Assembly: GCF_014490665.1 (NCBI RefSeq)
Contig: NZ_CP061038.1
Location: forward strand, 3,162,001-3,226,000
Length of the DNA: 64,000 nucleotides
Source: Sphingomonas alpina
GTDB taxonomy: Bacteria; Pseudomonadota; Alphaproteobacteria; Sphingomonadales; Sphingomonadaceae
Direction: 5' to 3'
Shown: piece by piece, positions 8,642 to 16,214 of the stretch
Numbering within the stretch: the stretch's first letter is position 1
How the letters are laid out: every line of letters starts with the position of its first letter
Translations under genes and position numbers: made by a program
Notes under the pieces: model-generated
Databases searched by the model: none
What the model was told of the DNA's origin: nothing
The model's input: only the letters and a program-made list of their open reading frames with translations

Positions 8642-8726
8642 CGTCATTCCCGCGAAAGCGGGAATCCCGCTTCTTCTACTGACGCTGCACAAAGGCAGCG
8701 GGATCCCCGCTTTCGCGGGGATGACG
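8642..8726. repeat. Dispersed inverted repeat (GTCATTCCCGCG family), copy 1
   Basis: Begins CGTCATTCCCGCGAAAGCGG and ends with the near-complementary CGCTTTCGCGGGGATGACG; each arm is itself a palindrome (CCCGCGAAAGCGGG). About 25 central bases differ from copy 2 at 49291. This is the family familiar from sphingomonad and other proteobacterial intergenic regions. Confidence 0.85.
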
Positions 8727-8776
8727 GAAGATAGGCGCTACAATCTGCGAGACAACTCGCCGGCTTGGTCAGAGTC

Positions 8777-8812
8777 TGTTTGAAAATTCACGAAAGAGCG
8801 AATTTTCAAACA
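8777..8812 (-). terminator. AT-rich inverted repeat downstream of argF
   Basis: TGTTTGAAAATTC (8777-8789) and GAATTTTCAAACA (8800-8812), 13 bp perfect with a 10-base loop, partly extended by AGAG/CTCT. It begins 6 bases after the argF stop and probably ends the argD-argF transcript, though it lacks a classical GC stem plus T-run. Confidence 0.4.
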
Positions 8813-8817
8813 AGCTC

Positions 8818-9741
8818 TCAGCCGATCTGCCCGAAGCACCAGCGCAGGATCGATTTCTGCGCATGCATGCGGTTCTCCGCCTCTTTCCAGATCAGCGATT
8901 GCGGCCCGTCCATCACCGCGTCGGTCACTTCCTCGCCGCGATGCGCGGGCAGGCAGTGCATGAACACCGCATCCGCCCTGGCCTTGCCCATCAGCGTCTC
9001 GTCCACCTGATAGGGCCACATCGCCTTGAGCTTGGTCTCGGCATGCTCCTGGCCCATCGAGATCCAGGTATCGGTGACCACGACATCGGCGCCCTCGACC
9101 GCCTCCGCCGCGGTACCGACGACCCGTGCACGCCCCTGCCCCCGCGCGACATCGCTTTCCGACGGCATGAACCCTTGCGGGCATGCCGCCACGACATCGA
9201 AATGCATCAGCGCGGCGGCTTCCATGATCGATGCCAGCACATTGTTGCCGTCGCCGAGCCACGCCCATTTCAGGCCGGGCAGCGGCTTGCCCGCCTCGAT
9301 CACGGTCAGCAGATCGGCCATGATCTGGCTCGGATGCGAGGCGTCGGTCAGGCCGTTGATCACCGGCACGCTGGCATATTCGGCCATCTGCTCGATCTTG
9401 GCGTGATCGTCGGTGCGGATCATGATCGCGTCGCAATAGCCCGACAGGACGCGCGCGGTATCGGCGATCGTCTCACCGCGCCCGAGTTGGGTCGTACCCG
9501 CATCGAGCACGATCGAACTGCCGCCCAATTGCCGCATCGCCATGTCATAGGACACGCGCGTGCGGGTCGAGTTCTTTTCGAACACCATGCCCAGCACATG
9601 GCCGGCAAGCGGGGCATCGGCGTCGGCCTTACCCTTTGGCCAGCCCTGGCGCAGTGCCTTGCGGTCCAGCGCGTCGGCGATCATCGCCGCGATCCCGTCG
9701 CCCCCGGCATCCGACAGGTCGAGGAAATGACGGTAGCTCAA
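8818..9741 (-). CDS. argF: Ornithine carbamoyltransferase
   Basis: Makes citrulline from ornithine and carbamoyl phosphate. The 307-residue protein shows the carbamoyl-phosphate motif FEKNSTRTR (about 48-56), the ornithine-side motifs and HCLPAHRG (about 267-274). The start is TTG at 9741, overlapping the argD stop (TTGA), which gives [15 protein letters not shown], the expected N-terminus; the frame extends upstream only as a shadow of argD. The overlap means translation is coupled to argD. Confidence 0.93.
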   Translation of the reverse strand: MSYRHFLDLSDAGGDGIAAMIADALDRKALRQGWPKGKADADAPLAGHVLGMVFEKNSTRTRVSYDMAMRQLGGSSIVLDAGTTQLGRGETIADTARVLSGYCDAIMIRTDDHAKIEQMAEYASVPVINGLTDASHPSQIMADLLTVIEAGKPLPGLKWAWLGDGNNVLASIMEAAALMHFDVVAACPQGFMPSESDVARGQGRARVVGTAAEAVEGADVVVTDTWISMGQEHAETKLKAMWPYQVDETLMGKARADAVFMHCLPAHRGEEVTDAVMDGPQSLIWKEAENRMHAQKSILRWCFGQIG

Positions 9742-10928
9742 TCGTCCGCGGCGGGCACATAGACCCGCGCCGCCTCGCTCAACCGCTCGATGCACTCCGC
9801 GATATGGCTCTCGTCGATCACCAGCGGCGGCAGGATGCGCACGACATTGTCGCCGGCCGCCACGGTCAGCAGGCCGTGATTGTCGCGGCAATGCGCGACG
9901 AAGCGGCGGCTGTCCGACTTGAGCTTGATGCCGAGCATCAGGCCATGACCACGCACATGATCGAAGAGATGGTCGTGATTGGGCAGCATCTGCTCGAGCG
10001 CCTGGCGCAGCCGTGCGCCCATCTTTTCGACATTTTCGAGGAAACCGGGCTCGAGGATCACGTCGAGCACCGCTTCGCCCGCCGCCATCGCCAGCGGATT
10101 GCCGCCATAGGTCGATCCGTGCGTGCCGATCACCATGCCCTTGGCCGCTTCCTCGGTCGCGAGGCACGCGCCAAGCGGGAAGCCGCCGCCGATCCCCTTG
10201 GCTGCGGCGATGATGTCCGGCACCACGCCGTACAGTTCATGCGCAAACAGCTTGCCGGTGCGGCCATAACCCGCCTGGACTTCGTCGAGCACGAGCAGCA
10301 GGCCGTGATCGTCGCACGCCTTGCGCAGGCCCTTGATGAATTCCTTGGTCGCCGGACGGATACCGCCCTCGCCCTGGATCGGCTCGACCAGGAAGCCGGC
10401 AGTATTATCGTCGATCAGCGCCAGCGCGCCTTCGAGGTCGTTGAAATTGGCGTATTTGAAGCCCGGCAGCAGCGGTTCGAACCCGTCGCGCATCTTCGCT
10501 TGGTTGGTCGCGCTGATCGTGCCGAGCGTGCGGCCATGGAACGCCGTATCGAAGGTGATCAGGTCGTGGCGTTCGGGGTTGCCGTTGACGAAATGGTAGC
10601 GCCGCGCGGTCTTGATCGCGCACTCGACCGCCTCGGCGCCCGAATTGGTGAAGAACACCGTGTCGGCAAAGCTGGCATCGACCAGCCGCTGCGCGAACTT
10701 CTCGCCTTGTGGCGATCCGTACAGGTTCGACACGTGCATGAGGGTCGCCGCCTGATCGGCGATCGCCTTGACCAGCTTGGGATGACCGTGACCGAGTGCA
10801 TTGACCGCGATGCCGCTGGCGAAGTCGAGATATTTCTCGCCCTGTTCGCCATAGAGATACACGCCCTCGCCTCGCACCGGCCGCACCCCGCAGCGGGGAT
10901 AGACGGGCATGAGTGGGGTGATCGGCAT
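9738..10928 (-). CDS. argD: Acetylornithine aminotransferase
   Basis: PLP-dependent class III aminotransferase of arginine synthesis (N-acetylglutamate semialdehyde to N-acetylornithine); may also act in lysine synthesis. The 396-residue protein has [21 protein letters not shown] and the PLP lysine in [11 protein letters not shown] (about 244). ATG at 10928 is preceded by AGGAG at 7 bases. A terminator-like hairpin lies just upstream and a palindrome further upstream. Forms an operon with argF. Confidence 0.94.
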   Translation of the reverse strand: MPITPLMPVYPRCGVRPVRGEGVYLYGEQGEKYLDFASGIAVNALGHGHPKLVKAIADQAATLMHVSNLYGSPQGEKFAQRLVDASFADTVFFTNSGAEAVECAIKTARRYHFVNGNPERHDLITFDTAFHGRTLGTISATNQAKMRDGFEPLLPGFKYANFNDLEGALALIDDNTAGFLVEPIQGEGGIRPATKEFIKGLRKACDDHGLLLVLDEVQAGYGRTGKLFAHELYGVVPDIIAAAKGIGGGFPLGACLATEEAAKGMVIGTHGSTYGGNPLAMAAGEAVLDVILEPGFLENVEKMGARLRQALEQMLPNHDHLFDHVRGHGLMLGIKLKSDSRRFVAHCRDNHGLLTVAAGDNVVRILPPLVIDESHIAECIERLSEAARVYVPAADD

Positions 10929-10940
10929 GACAATGCTCCT

Positions 10941-10972
10941 GAAAAAGCAAAGGGCGACCCATGCGGTCGCCC
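10941..10972 (-). promoter_or_regulatory. Terminator-like hairpin just upstream of the argD ribosome-binding site
   Basis: On the minus strand GGGCGACC-GCATG-GGTCGCCC (10972-10952) is followed by TTTGCTTTTTC and then, within 5 bases, by the argD AGGAG. A stem of 8 bp plus T-rich tract fits an intrinsic terminator; its place inside the argD leader suggests attenuation rather than plain termination, but it may also end the transcript from 11096-12368. Confidence 0.5.
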
Positions 10973-11021
10973 GAACGGCATTTTTAAGCGGGTTGGGGCA
11001 AGAGCGCAACACCGTGCGCCG

Positions 11022-11038
11022 TGTGAATTTGGTTCACA
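11022..11038. promoter_or_regulatory. Palindrome upstream of argD, operator-like
   Basis: TGTGAATTTGGTTCACA is a 17-bp palindrome, about 95 bases upstream of the argD start. It resembles half of the ArgR box pattern (TGAAT...ATTCA) and also loosely CRP-type sites, with a spacing that fits neither exactly. Confidence 0.4.
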
Positions 11039-11095
11039 GGGCGCACGGACATATCCGGCTCGGGCTGGACCTGAGCCGCCCGGCGATGAAGATGG

Positions 11096-11467
11096 TCAGA
11101 AGCTCTTGGTCGACTCCGAGCGCTGCTTGAGCTTCACCACGCCGTCGCGCACGTCGAATTCGTAGGTAAGCTGCTGGATTCGCTCCTCGCGGGGAAGCGA
11201 GACGATATAGGATGTGGAGGTCACGGCCTTGATCTGCGAGATGCCGCCCTCATCCACCCCCGGAAAGCTGGCATGGAGATCGTCGAGAATGATCCGGATC
11301 ATGCAGGTCGACCGGGCCAGCTGGTCGTTGGCGCAACGCTGTTCTGACATGACGGCATCCTTTTTTGAAGACGATGTACTGGCGGCGATGACCGGGCCGG
11401 ACCACGCCGCGAGCAGCATGGCGAGGCACGACAGCCGGGGAAATATCGATCGCGATGCAGTGATCAT
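11096..11467 (-). CDS. Small exported protein downstream of the metzincin gene
   Basis: Protein of 123 residues: signal peptide (MITASRSIFPRLSCLAMLLAAWSGPVIAA), then a mature domain of about 95 residues with two Cys (QRCAND, STCMIRI) that may form a disulfide, and a basic end. No family recognised. It starts 7 bases after the stop of the putative metallopeptidase gene, so the two are surely cotranscribed; it might be a partner or inhibitor of that enzyme, which is a guess from position only. Confidence 0.7.
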   Translation of the reverse strand: MITASRSIFPRLSCLAMLLAAWSGPVIAASTSSSKKDAVMSEQRCANDQLARSTCMIRIILDDLHASFPGVDEGGISQIKAVTSTSYIVSLPREERIQQLTYEFDVRDGVVKLKQRSESTKSF

Positions 11468-11474
11468 GGAGAGT

Positions 11475-12368
11475 CTACCTTCCGCGCTTGAGCGTTTTCA
11501 GTACCGCGCCCGCCTCGAACTCGGCGACGTTGCGCGGATAAATCTGCGACATCACCGCCACGATCGGACGCGTTTTCAGGATCGGGGGCGAATAGACCGG
11601 CAAACTGGGCGAGAGCCTGAACAGCGACATGGCAGACTGAGCGGCAGCCAGGTCGTTGAATGCGGTTATCCAGGGTGCGGCATGGACCACATCGAGGCGC
11701 ATGCCGCCGCCCATCACCGAGTTCTTGTCCTGATCGGTCACGCCGTAACAGGCGCTGATATTGGTGTCTCCCGTTGCAGGGCATCCCGCCGATCCGATGG
11801 CGACATGTCCCAAGCCAAGCAGATGCCCCACCTCATGCACATGGGCGCGCTGCATGATCTTGTTGCCCTTGCTGTCGGTTCCCTTCTGGACCAGATTCGT
11901 ATCCTTGCTGTCGAACAGCACCGAATGCGATCCAAAAAAATTCTCCGTGGCGGCCAGGCGGACGACATCGATCACGACATGGTGCGTACCAACCGTGTCG
12001 TCGTTACCGATCAGCTCGAACCGGCAGAATATATTGGGGATGAAGATCTCGGTTCCCTGCCGGAACGCGAAATCGCCCGCCCGATTGTCGAGCCAGAATT
12101 TCTTGTCCCAGAATTTCTGCGCCGAATTGCAGAAATTCAGCTTCCAGGCAGCCCAGTCGGCGGCCGTCCATTTGACGATCTGGCGCAGTGTCTCTCCCGA
12201 CCTGCCATAATCCGGATAGGTGCCGGTGGCCGCCCCGGCCATCGGGTTGATCTGGCGGAATCCGATACGCAGGGTGAGCTTCAGGTCCGCATTGTTTCGT
12301 GGTGAGCAGCGGTCCGTGTCGAGCACCGCATCATAACCCGGATATCGCTTGGTAAACTTCACAGGCAT
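11475..12368 (-). CDS. Putative zinc metallopeptidase of the metzincin type
   Basis: Protein of 297 residues with the zinc site HEVGHLLGLGH (HExxHxxGxxH) near residue 185 and a possible Met-turn SVMGGGM about 35 residues later, as in metzincins. The N-terminal half has no recognised domain and there is no signal peptide, so if secreted it would need a dedicated route. ATG at 12368 directly follows GGGAG; GTG at 12362 has a better spacing (6 bases) and may be the true start. A 10-bp inverted repeat covers the promoter and leader. It is followed by a small exported protein gene. Confidence 0.72.
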   Translation of the reverse strand: MPVKFTKRYPGYDAVLDTDRCSPRNNADLKLTLRIGFRQINPMAGAATGTYPDYGRSGETLRQIVKWTAADWAAWKLNFCNSAQKFWDKKFWLDNRAGDFAFRQGTEIFIPNIFCRFELIGNDDTVGTHHVVIDVVRLAATENFFGSHSVLFDSKDTNLVQKGTDSKGNKIMQRAHVHEVGHLLGLGHVAIGSAGCPATGDTNISACYGVTDQDKNSVMGGGMRLDVVHAAPWITAFNDLAAAQSAMSLFRLSPSLPVYSPPILKTRPIVAVMSQIYPRNVAEFEAGAVLKTLKRGR

Positions 12369-12372
12369 CTCC

Positions 12373-12411
12373 CTATACTCATGGGCGCATGGCGAAGCCT
12401 TATGAGTATAG
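12373..12411. promoter_or_regulatory. Inverted repeat in front of the metallopeptidase gene
   Basis: CTATACTCAT (12373-12382) and ATGAGTATAG (12402-12411) are perfectly complementary, centres 29 bases apart. On the minus strand the distal arm includes a good -10 box (TATACT) and the proximal arm touches the ribosome-binding site, so a dimeric repressor or an mRNA hairpin could control expression. Confidence 0.45.
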
Positions 12412-12493
12412 TTTGGATTGCACTCAACCCTCGGACTGCCGGGCCTGGCCCGGACACACCGAAACGCTTCGCGCGCCTGCCCGACTCTGCCGC

Positions 12494-13810
12494 TTATGCA
12501 GAGGGTCGCGACGAAACCCGGTGCCGATGAGAAGTCGCCAATAACCCCAATAGCCTCTCGGCCGCGATGCTGGCGCCGTCTTCGCCCGCCACCCGCTTGC
12601 CGATCGTGGCAGCGGAAGCAGAAAATCCGGGATGGTCGAGGAGGCTTTGGATCAGCGATGCCCCCTCGGTCGCGAAGCGCCGGGGCGTGGTTGAAAGTCC
12701 GACGCCGATCCGCGTGATGCGATCGGCATGATCGAACTGATCACCCATGAACGGGACGACCAGTTGCGGCTTCCCGGCCCGGAGTGCCTGTCCGGTCGTC
12801 CCGACACCGCCATGATGGATGATCGCCGCGGCGCAGGGAAACAGCAGCGAGTGCGGGGCATAGCTGCACACCATGATATCACGCGATGCCGCCGTGACCG
12901 CCTCCCCCGTCAACAATATCGCGCGCATCCCGAGTTCGGCGGCGATGGCGGCACTGTGCCGGTAGAAATCGGCCGCCGCAAAAGGGAGGAAGGAGCCGAG
13001 CGAGACGATCAGCGGTGGCGGCCCTTCCGCGAGGAAGGCAGCGAGCCCAGGATCGAGCATCGAGGGCGCGCCGTCCGCACTGTCGAACCATGGGAAGCCG
13101 GTCAATGACGCGGGCCTGGGCGCATCAGCGGGAAGCGCTGCCAGTACCGGTGAATAGGTGCCGAGCGACAGCATGGGGGGTGTGCCGGGTTCAAGGATCG
13201 GCGCCGCGTGCGATCGCGCCAGCCCATGGGCTTCGCGTACCCGATTGACGCGCCGGCCATAACGGCGACGCATCTCGAGCTTCACCGCGCCAAGGACAAA
13301 GCGGTTCCAGCCTGTCCCGATCAGGCCCAGCGGTGGCCTGGCCAGCGCGGCAAACCCAGGCGCCACTGGAGGATCGCCCGGCGAGAACCACGACATGGGC
13401 TGCAGGATGATCGAAACGAACGGGATCGCCAGTCGCTCCGCGACGATCGGCGCGGCAAGCGCGAAAGCCGATCCGACCAGCAGGTCCGCTCCCTCGGCAA
13501 TCCGCAGCAGCCGATCGGTGCTGTCGGCAAGCGGCGGCAACAGCACATGGTCGATCAAAAAATGGGTATCGTCGATGACCTGGCGAACGATCATCTCGTC
13601 ATCAAGACCGGTGGCGCGACCCACTTCTTCGAATGTCGGCAACAGCGCTTCGGCTTTCACGCCTGCTGCGCGGCATTTGTCGACATGGTCCTGTGGCACG
13701 GCGAGGACCGGCGATACCCCGCGCGCCTTGAGCGCAAGGGCGATGGCGATGAAAGGGTGAAGGTCGCCCAGCGAGCCAATCGTGGCCAGGACGATCTTCG
13801 GCGTCTTCAC
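12494..13810 (-). CDS. GT1-family glycosyltransferase (UGT/MGT type)
   Basis: Protein of 438 residues with GT-B fold. N-terminus IVLATIGSLGDLHPFIAIAL is the acceptor-side start typical for sterol/macrolide/rhamnolipid-type glycosyltransferases; the donor-binding stretch SYAPHSLLFPCAAAIIHHGG followed by VGTTGQALRAGKP and PFMGDQFDHADRI (about 330-375) is the family signature. It probably transfers a sugar from a nucleotide sugar to a small lipophilic acceptor. 33 bases downstream of the ABC-2 permease gene on the same strand, suggesting cotranscription, maybe glycolipid synthesis and export. Acceptor unknown. Confidence 0.85.
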   Translation of the reverse strand: MKTPKIVLATIGSLGDLHPFIAIALALKARGVSPVLAVPQDHVDKCRAAGVKAEALLPTFEEVGRATGLDDEMIVRQVIDDTHFLIDHVLLPPLADSTDRLLRIAEGADLLVGSAFALAAPIVAERLAIPFVSIILQPMSWFSPGDPPVAPGFAALARPPLGLIGTGWNRFVLGAVKLEMRRRYGRRVNRVREAHGLARSHAAPILEPGTPPMLSLGTYSPVLAALPADAPRPASLTGFPWFDSADGAPSMLDPGLAAFLAEGPPPLIVSLGSFLPFAAADFYRHSAAIAAELGMRAILLTGEAVTAASRDIMVCSYAPHSLLFPCAAAIIHHGGVGTTGQALRAGKPQLVVPFMGDQFDHADRITRIGVGLSTTPRRFATEGASLIQSLLDHPGFSASAATIGKRVAGEDGASIAAERLLGLLATSHRHRVSSRPSA

Positions 13811-13843
13811 CCGCGGCCCCGATCGTACGCGCCGACCACCGCG

Positions 13844-14707
13844 CTAGTTCTTCAACCGCCAGCCGCCCTTGAGCAGCGCGTAGCAAAGCAGCCCGAGCGC
13901 CACGTCGATCGTCAGGATCACGATGCTGCCGATCCAGATCGGCGAATCCGCGGTGCCGAGAAAGCCGTAGCGAAAGCCCGAGATGATGTAGAAGAACGGG
14001 TTGGCGTGACTGATCGCCTGGAATGTCGGCGCCAGCTTGTCGACCGAATAGAAGGTGCCCGACAACAAGGTCAGCGGGCCGACGACGAAATTGGTCACCG
14101 CTGCGGCATGATCGAACTTTTCCGCCCAGATCGAGGTCAGCACGCCAAGCAGGGCGAGGAAGGTCGCGCCGAGCAGGCCGAACCACAGGATCGCGATGGG
14201 GTGATGCGGGAAGACATGCACGCCGGGCCAGACCAGCATCGCCAGCCACACCGCAAAGCCGACGCAAAAGGCGCGCGTTACCGCCCCGCCGACCAGCGCC
14301 GCGAGCAATTCGGCAGTCGACAGCGGCGGCATCAGATAATCGACGATCGTGCCCTGGATCTTGCCCACCAGCAGCGAGAAGCTGGCATTGGCGAACGCAT
14401 TGGTCAGCATGCCCATCACGATCAGGCCGGGGGCGAGAAAATCGGCAAAGGCGACCTGGGTTCCGCCGACATGGACTGCGCTGCGGCCGCCCATCGCGAC
14501 GGTGAAAACGATCAGATACAGCAAGGTTTGGATCGCCGGCGCCCAGATCGTCTGGAGCTGCACCTTGAAGAATCGGCGCACCTCCTTGATATAGAGGGTT
14601 CGAAGACCGCCCCAATTGACATTCCGGATGACAGGAACGCCTGGGGCGTTAACAACCGCCGATTGAATATGACTGGTTTCTGGGCCGAATGGGGGCTGGC
14701 TGCTCAT
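13844..14707 (-). CDS. ABC-2 type transporter permease
   Basis: Protein of 287 residues with six hydrophobic segments and the ABC-2 permease layout: N-terminal cytoplasmic part (GGLRTLYIKEVRRFFKVQLQTIWAPAIQTLLYLIVF), central loop region, and the typical ending NPFFYIISGFRYGFLG plus a last membrane segment. The start MSSQPPFG at 14707 is chosen because upstream codons belong to the divergent gcrA region. No ATPase gene is adjacent, so the partner must lie elsewhere. Similar proteins (YadH type) export polysaccharides or lipids. Confidence 0.85.
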   Translation of the reverse strand: MSSQPPFGPETSHIQSAVVNAPGVPVIRNVNWGGLRTLYIKEVRRFFKVQLQTIWAPAIQTLLYLIVFTVAMGGRSAVHVGGTQVAFADFLAPGLIVMGMLTNAFANASFSLLVGKIQGTIVDYLMPPLSTAELLAALVGGAVTRAFCVGFAVWLAMLVWPGVHVFPHHPIAILWFGLLGATFLALLGVLTSIWAEKFDHAAAVTNFVVGPLTLLSGTFYSVDKLAPTFQAISHANPFFYIISGFRYGFLGTADSPIWIGSIVILTIDVALGLLCYALLKGGWRLKN

Positions 14708-14771
14708 GGCGAACGCGCTAATGACTGCCGCCGCTGCCCGCAAGCCAGTTGGCAAGATTTGAGGATTTGAG

Positions 14772-15473
14772 ATGAGCTGGACCGACGAGCGTATCGATAC
14801 GCTGAGGAAGATGTGGGAATCGGGCAGCACGGCGAGCCAGATCGCCGAAGAGCTGGGCGGCGTCAGCCGTAATGCGGTGATCGGCAAGGCGCATCGCCTT
14901 GGCCTGCAATCGCGCCCCTCGCCGGTAAAGGCCAATGAGCCCGATGCGAAAGCGGCTGCTGCCGCACCGGCCGCGCCCAAGCCTGCACCGCCCCCTCCCG
15001 CGCCCAAGCCGCCGGTCGAGCGAGTCGCAGCGCCTCCGCCCCCGCCTGCCCCCGCGCCAGTGGTGATTGCCGACGACGAAGACGAGGATGACGATGGCGA
15101 AGACGTCGCCGTTGCGCGGCCTGTCGCGGCGCCGCAGCCGATCATGCGCTCGGTCGGCCCCGGCGGCTTTCTTCGCCAGGCGCCCGGCGAGCAGCAGGCA
15201 CCGATCACCCCCGCCCCGCCCCGCCGTCTGGTTCCGGCCAAGCCGTCTGCCGATATGGCAGGCAAGACCACCCTGCTCGATCTCAACGACAAGATCTGCA
15301 AATGGCCGCTCGGCCATCCGGGCGAGCCCGATTTCCATTTCTGCGGCGAGAAGGTGAACCCGGGCTTCCCATATTGCGTGGCGCATTGCGGTCATGCCTA
15401 TCAGGCGCAGTTGCCGCGCCGCGACCGCCGTCCTCCGCCACCGCTGCCGTTCGGCGGCGTGCGCGCACGCTAA
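14772..15473 (+). CDS. gcrA: Cell cycle regulator GcrA
   Basis: DNA-binding transcription regulator of alphaproteobacteria that acts with sigma70 at methylated GANTC sites. The N-terminal helix-turn-helix MSWTDERIDTLRKMWESGST...ISRNAVIGK-like segment (residues 1-45) is diagnostic; a long Pro/Ala-rich and acidic linker (about 55-130) leads to the C-terminal sigma-interacting domain with cysteines (KICKWPLG, FHFCGEK, YCVAHC). 233 residues, within the family range though the linker is long. Divergent from the ABC permease gene. Confidence 0.94.
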   Translation: MSWTDERIDTLRKMWESGSTASQIAEELGGVSRNAVIGKAHRLGLQSRPSPVKANEPDAKAAAAAPAAPKPAPPPPAPKPPVERVAAPPPPPAPAPVVIADDEDEDDDGEDVAVARPVAAPQPIMRSVGPGGFLRQAPGEQQAPITPAPPRRLVPAKPSADMAGKTTLLDLNDKICKWPLGHPGEPDFHFCGEKVNPGFPYCVAHCGHAYQAQLPRRDRRPPPPLPFGGVRAR

Positions 15474-15800
15474 GCTGCTGATTCCGGGACCGCTAATACG
15501 CGGATTGCGGATTTGGGGTTCGGAACGGAGTTATCCTCTTGCTCAAGGGTGAGAGGATAACGAAGGCGTACGGATTGGACCGCTGGTTCCGGTCCGGACG
15601 CCCTTCACTCAGGTTCGCCACTACTTCGTAAGGCACTATTTCGCGCGCTCCCGAAGCGCCCGGGCCGCCCCAAGCCGCTACCCGTCTTCTGCTAGGGGAG
15701 GTGGGAAATGCGTAATTTACGCAACTCAGCTCCCTCAACCCTTTTCTCAACGGCAACCTCAGCGGACCATTATCCCTTTGTAACACAGGGATAATTGGGA
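15474..15800. other. Non-coding gap between gcrA and the TadE-like gene with three inverted repeats
   Basis: 327 bases without a convincing gene. It holds GTTATCCTCT/AGAGGATAAC (15530-15539 and 15552-15561), the 15-base palindrome TGCGTAATTTACGCA (15709-15723) and ATTATCCCT/AGGGATAAT (15769-15795). The first may be the gcrA terminator although no T-run follows. Confidence 0.6.
15769..15795 (+). promoter_or_regulatory. Hairpin overlapping the ribosome-binding region of the TadE-like gene
   Basis: ATTATCCCT (15769-15777), 9-base loop, AGGGATAAT (15787-15795), perfect 9-bp stem. The 3' arm contains AGGGA, the best purine-rich ribosome-binding candidate, 9-14 bases before the ATG at 15801, so the stem could hide it. 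Confidence 0.4.
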
Positions 15801-16214
15801 ATGACCTTCGCTCGCCTGCTTCGCGCCAAACGCGGCACTTCGGTCGTGGAGTTCGCGTTGATCCTGCCGCTGTTCGCCTGCATGCTGTACGGCATCCTTG
15901 GCTATGGCCAGTATTTCCTGCTCGCGCACAGTGTTCAGCAGCTGGCCAATGATGCCGCCCGTGCGACGGTTGCCGGGATGACCGCCACCGAACGGCAGAC
16001 GCTCGCGTCGGCCAGTGTCGCAGCCTCGCTGCCCTCGCTGCCTCAATTGCGCGCCAATCGGATCACCACCACCACCACCGAAACTGGGCAGGTCGTCACC
16101 GTAAGTGTGCGGTTCGATGCCAGCACGGTGCCAATGTTCCGCAATACCATGATCCCGATGCCGGATCCGATGATCGAACGGCGCGCGGTCATTCGTCCGG
16201 GAGGGGTCTCATGA
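15801..16214 (+). CDS. TadE-like pilus assembly / pseudopilin protein
   Basis: Protein of 137 residues with a short charged N-terminus (MTFARLLRAKRGTSVVEFAL) and one membrane segment just after the conserved glutamate (VVEFALILPLFACMLYGILG), the TadE signature: such minor pilins are processed and placed in the inner membrane by the Flp/Tad secretion apparatus. ATG at 15801 preferred over TTG at 15795. It overlaps the next gene by ATGA. No other tad genes are in the window. Confidence 0.82.
   Translation: MTFARLLRAKRGTSVVEFALILPLFACMLYGILGYGQYFLLAHSVQQLANDAARATVAGMTATERQTLASASVAASLPSLPQLRANRITTTTTETGQVVTVSVRFDASTVPMFRNTMIPMPDPMIERRAVIRPGGVS

Noticed and set aside
8642..8692. N-terminal extension of Hsp33 (SRRSGIPAFAGMT)
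   Set aside because: This peptide is a translation of the dispersed repeat; homologous Hsp33 proteins start at the codon used here.
9742..10167. Long N-terminal extension of ArgF
   Set aside because: The upstream in-frame codons run antisense-free through argD in another frame; TTG at 9741 gives the canonical start and the argD overlap.
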